Part shown: positions 63,819-64,000 of the stretch, piece after piece | Layout: each line of letters opens with the position of its first letter | Numbering within the stretch: the stretch's first letter is position 1 | Source: Cellulophaga sp. 20_2_10 | GTDB taxonomy: Bacteria; Bacteroidota; Bacteroidia; Flavobacteriales; Flavobacteriaceae | Length of the DNA: 64,000 nt | Direction: 5' to 3' | Assembly (NCBI RefSeq): GCF_023476645.1 | Contig: NZ_JAMCOJ010000007.1 | Span: 106,843-170,842 of the forward strand | The notes under the pieces: model-generated | The model's input: the letters and a program-made list of their open reading frames with translations, nothing else | What the model was told of the DNA's origin: nothing | The model's database searches: none | Translations under genes and position numbers: made by a program

Positions 63819-64000
63819 TTAAAAAAAGGATGCAAGGATAATAGTAGCACACTTCTCTATACATATATGGTATACATCTTTTCTTTATATATAGGTTGAT
63901 AATAGCCTTGACTAAGGCAAAGAACCTGCGATAAAGTGTGTGGTTTTGGGAGGGTTTGTTATTTTGTTTAAAACGGGTTAAAAAAGATGCTTGTTTAAGG
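63819..64000. other. 3' window edge, unassigned
   Basis: 182 bases after the porin stop with many stops in every frame. I see no terminator of note, no tRNA and no start of a gene I can name. Confidence 0.5.

Noticed and set aside
63819..64000. Possible structured RNA at the right edge
   Set aside because: Only a 5-bp hairpin (GCCTT/AAGGC) is visible and no family signature or promoter; the window ends too soon.

Overview
The window is AT-rich chromosomal DNA from a member of the Bacteroidota, most likely a marine Flavobacteriaceae. The evidence is SusC/SusD pairs, several TonB-dependent outer-membrane proteins with carboxypeptidase-regulatory-like N-termini, a type IX secretion (T9SS) sorting tail, flavobacterial families (GSCFA, DUF4230, DUF5522, Porin_10-like) and promoters of the Bacteroidetes type (TTG, 19-21 bases, TAnnTTTG). 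I do not commit to a genus. I see no tRNA, rRNA, CRISPR array, insertion sequence or prophage gene.

Layout. 1-1425 is the 3' part of a choice-of-anchor I type secreted beta-propeller gene. 1585-3466 holds a small membrane protein gene and der. 3504-11538 is the most interesting locus: a LacI-type regulator, a twin palindromic operator, a TonB-dependent receptor, a small GH63-like hydrolase of the mannosylglycerate/glucosylglycerate hydrolase type, a sodium:solute symporter and a glycerate kinase. Read together, these form a complete candidate route for uptake of a glycosylglycerate, such as the red-algal solute digeneaside. The glycoside would be split to sugar plus glycerate, and the glycerate would enter glycolysis as phosphoglycerate. 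11626-14379 is a separate outer-membrane beta-barrel gene.

14509-17672 is a leftward operon (M23 peptidase, MerR-like regulator, LemA, two TPM-domain proteins). 17871-22076 is alaS, GSCFA and DUF4230. 22085-24787 encodes an aromatic amino acid hydroxylase, a DUF4136 lipoprotein and a DUF5522 miniprotein. 24956-28328 is a four-gene run ending in hemL. 28381-34101 holds a Spy-like protein, a 59-residue membrane peptide, a large zinc metalloprotease and a helical-repeat protein. 34253-40822 holds yiaA, lysS, a 52-residue YqaE/Pmp3 protein, lipB, a large lipoprotein and rnhB.

41261-56474 contains three tandem susC/susD pairs with no enzymes or regulators between them. Their susC genes share an almost identical 5' end and a common promoter-leader module, although the rest of each gene is divergent. 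56625-61599 encodes a fibronectin-like lipoprotein and a 1420-residue T9SS-secreted Asp-box/thrombospondin-3 protein. 61845-63818 is a putative porin. The last 180 bases show nothing I can name.
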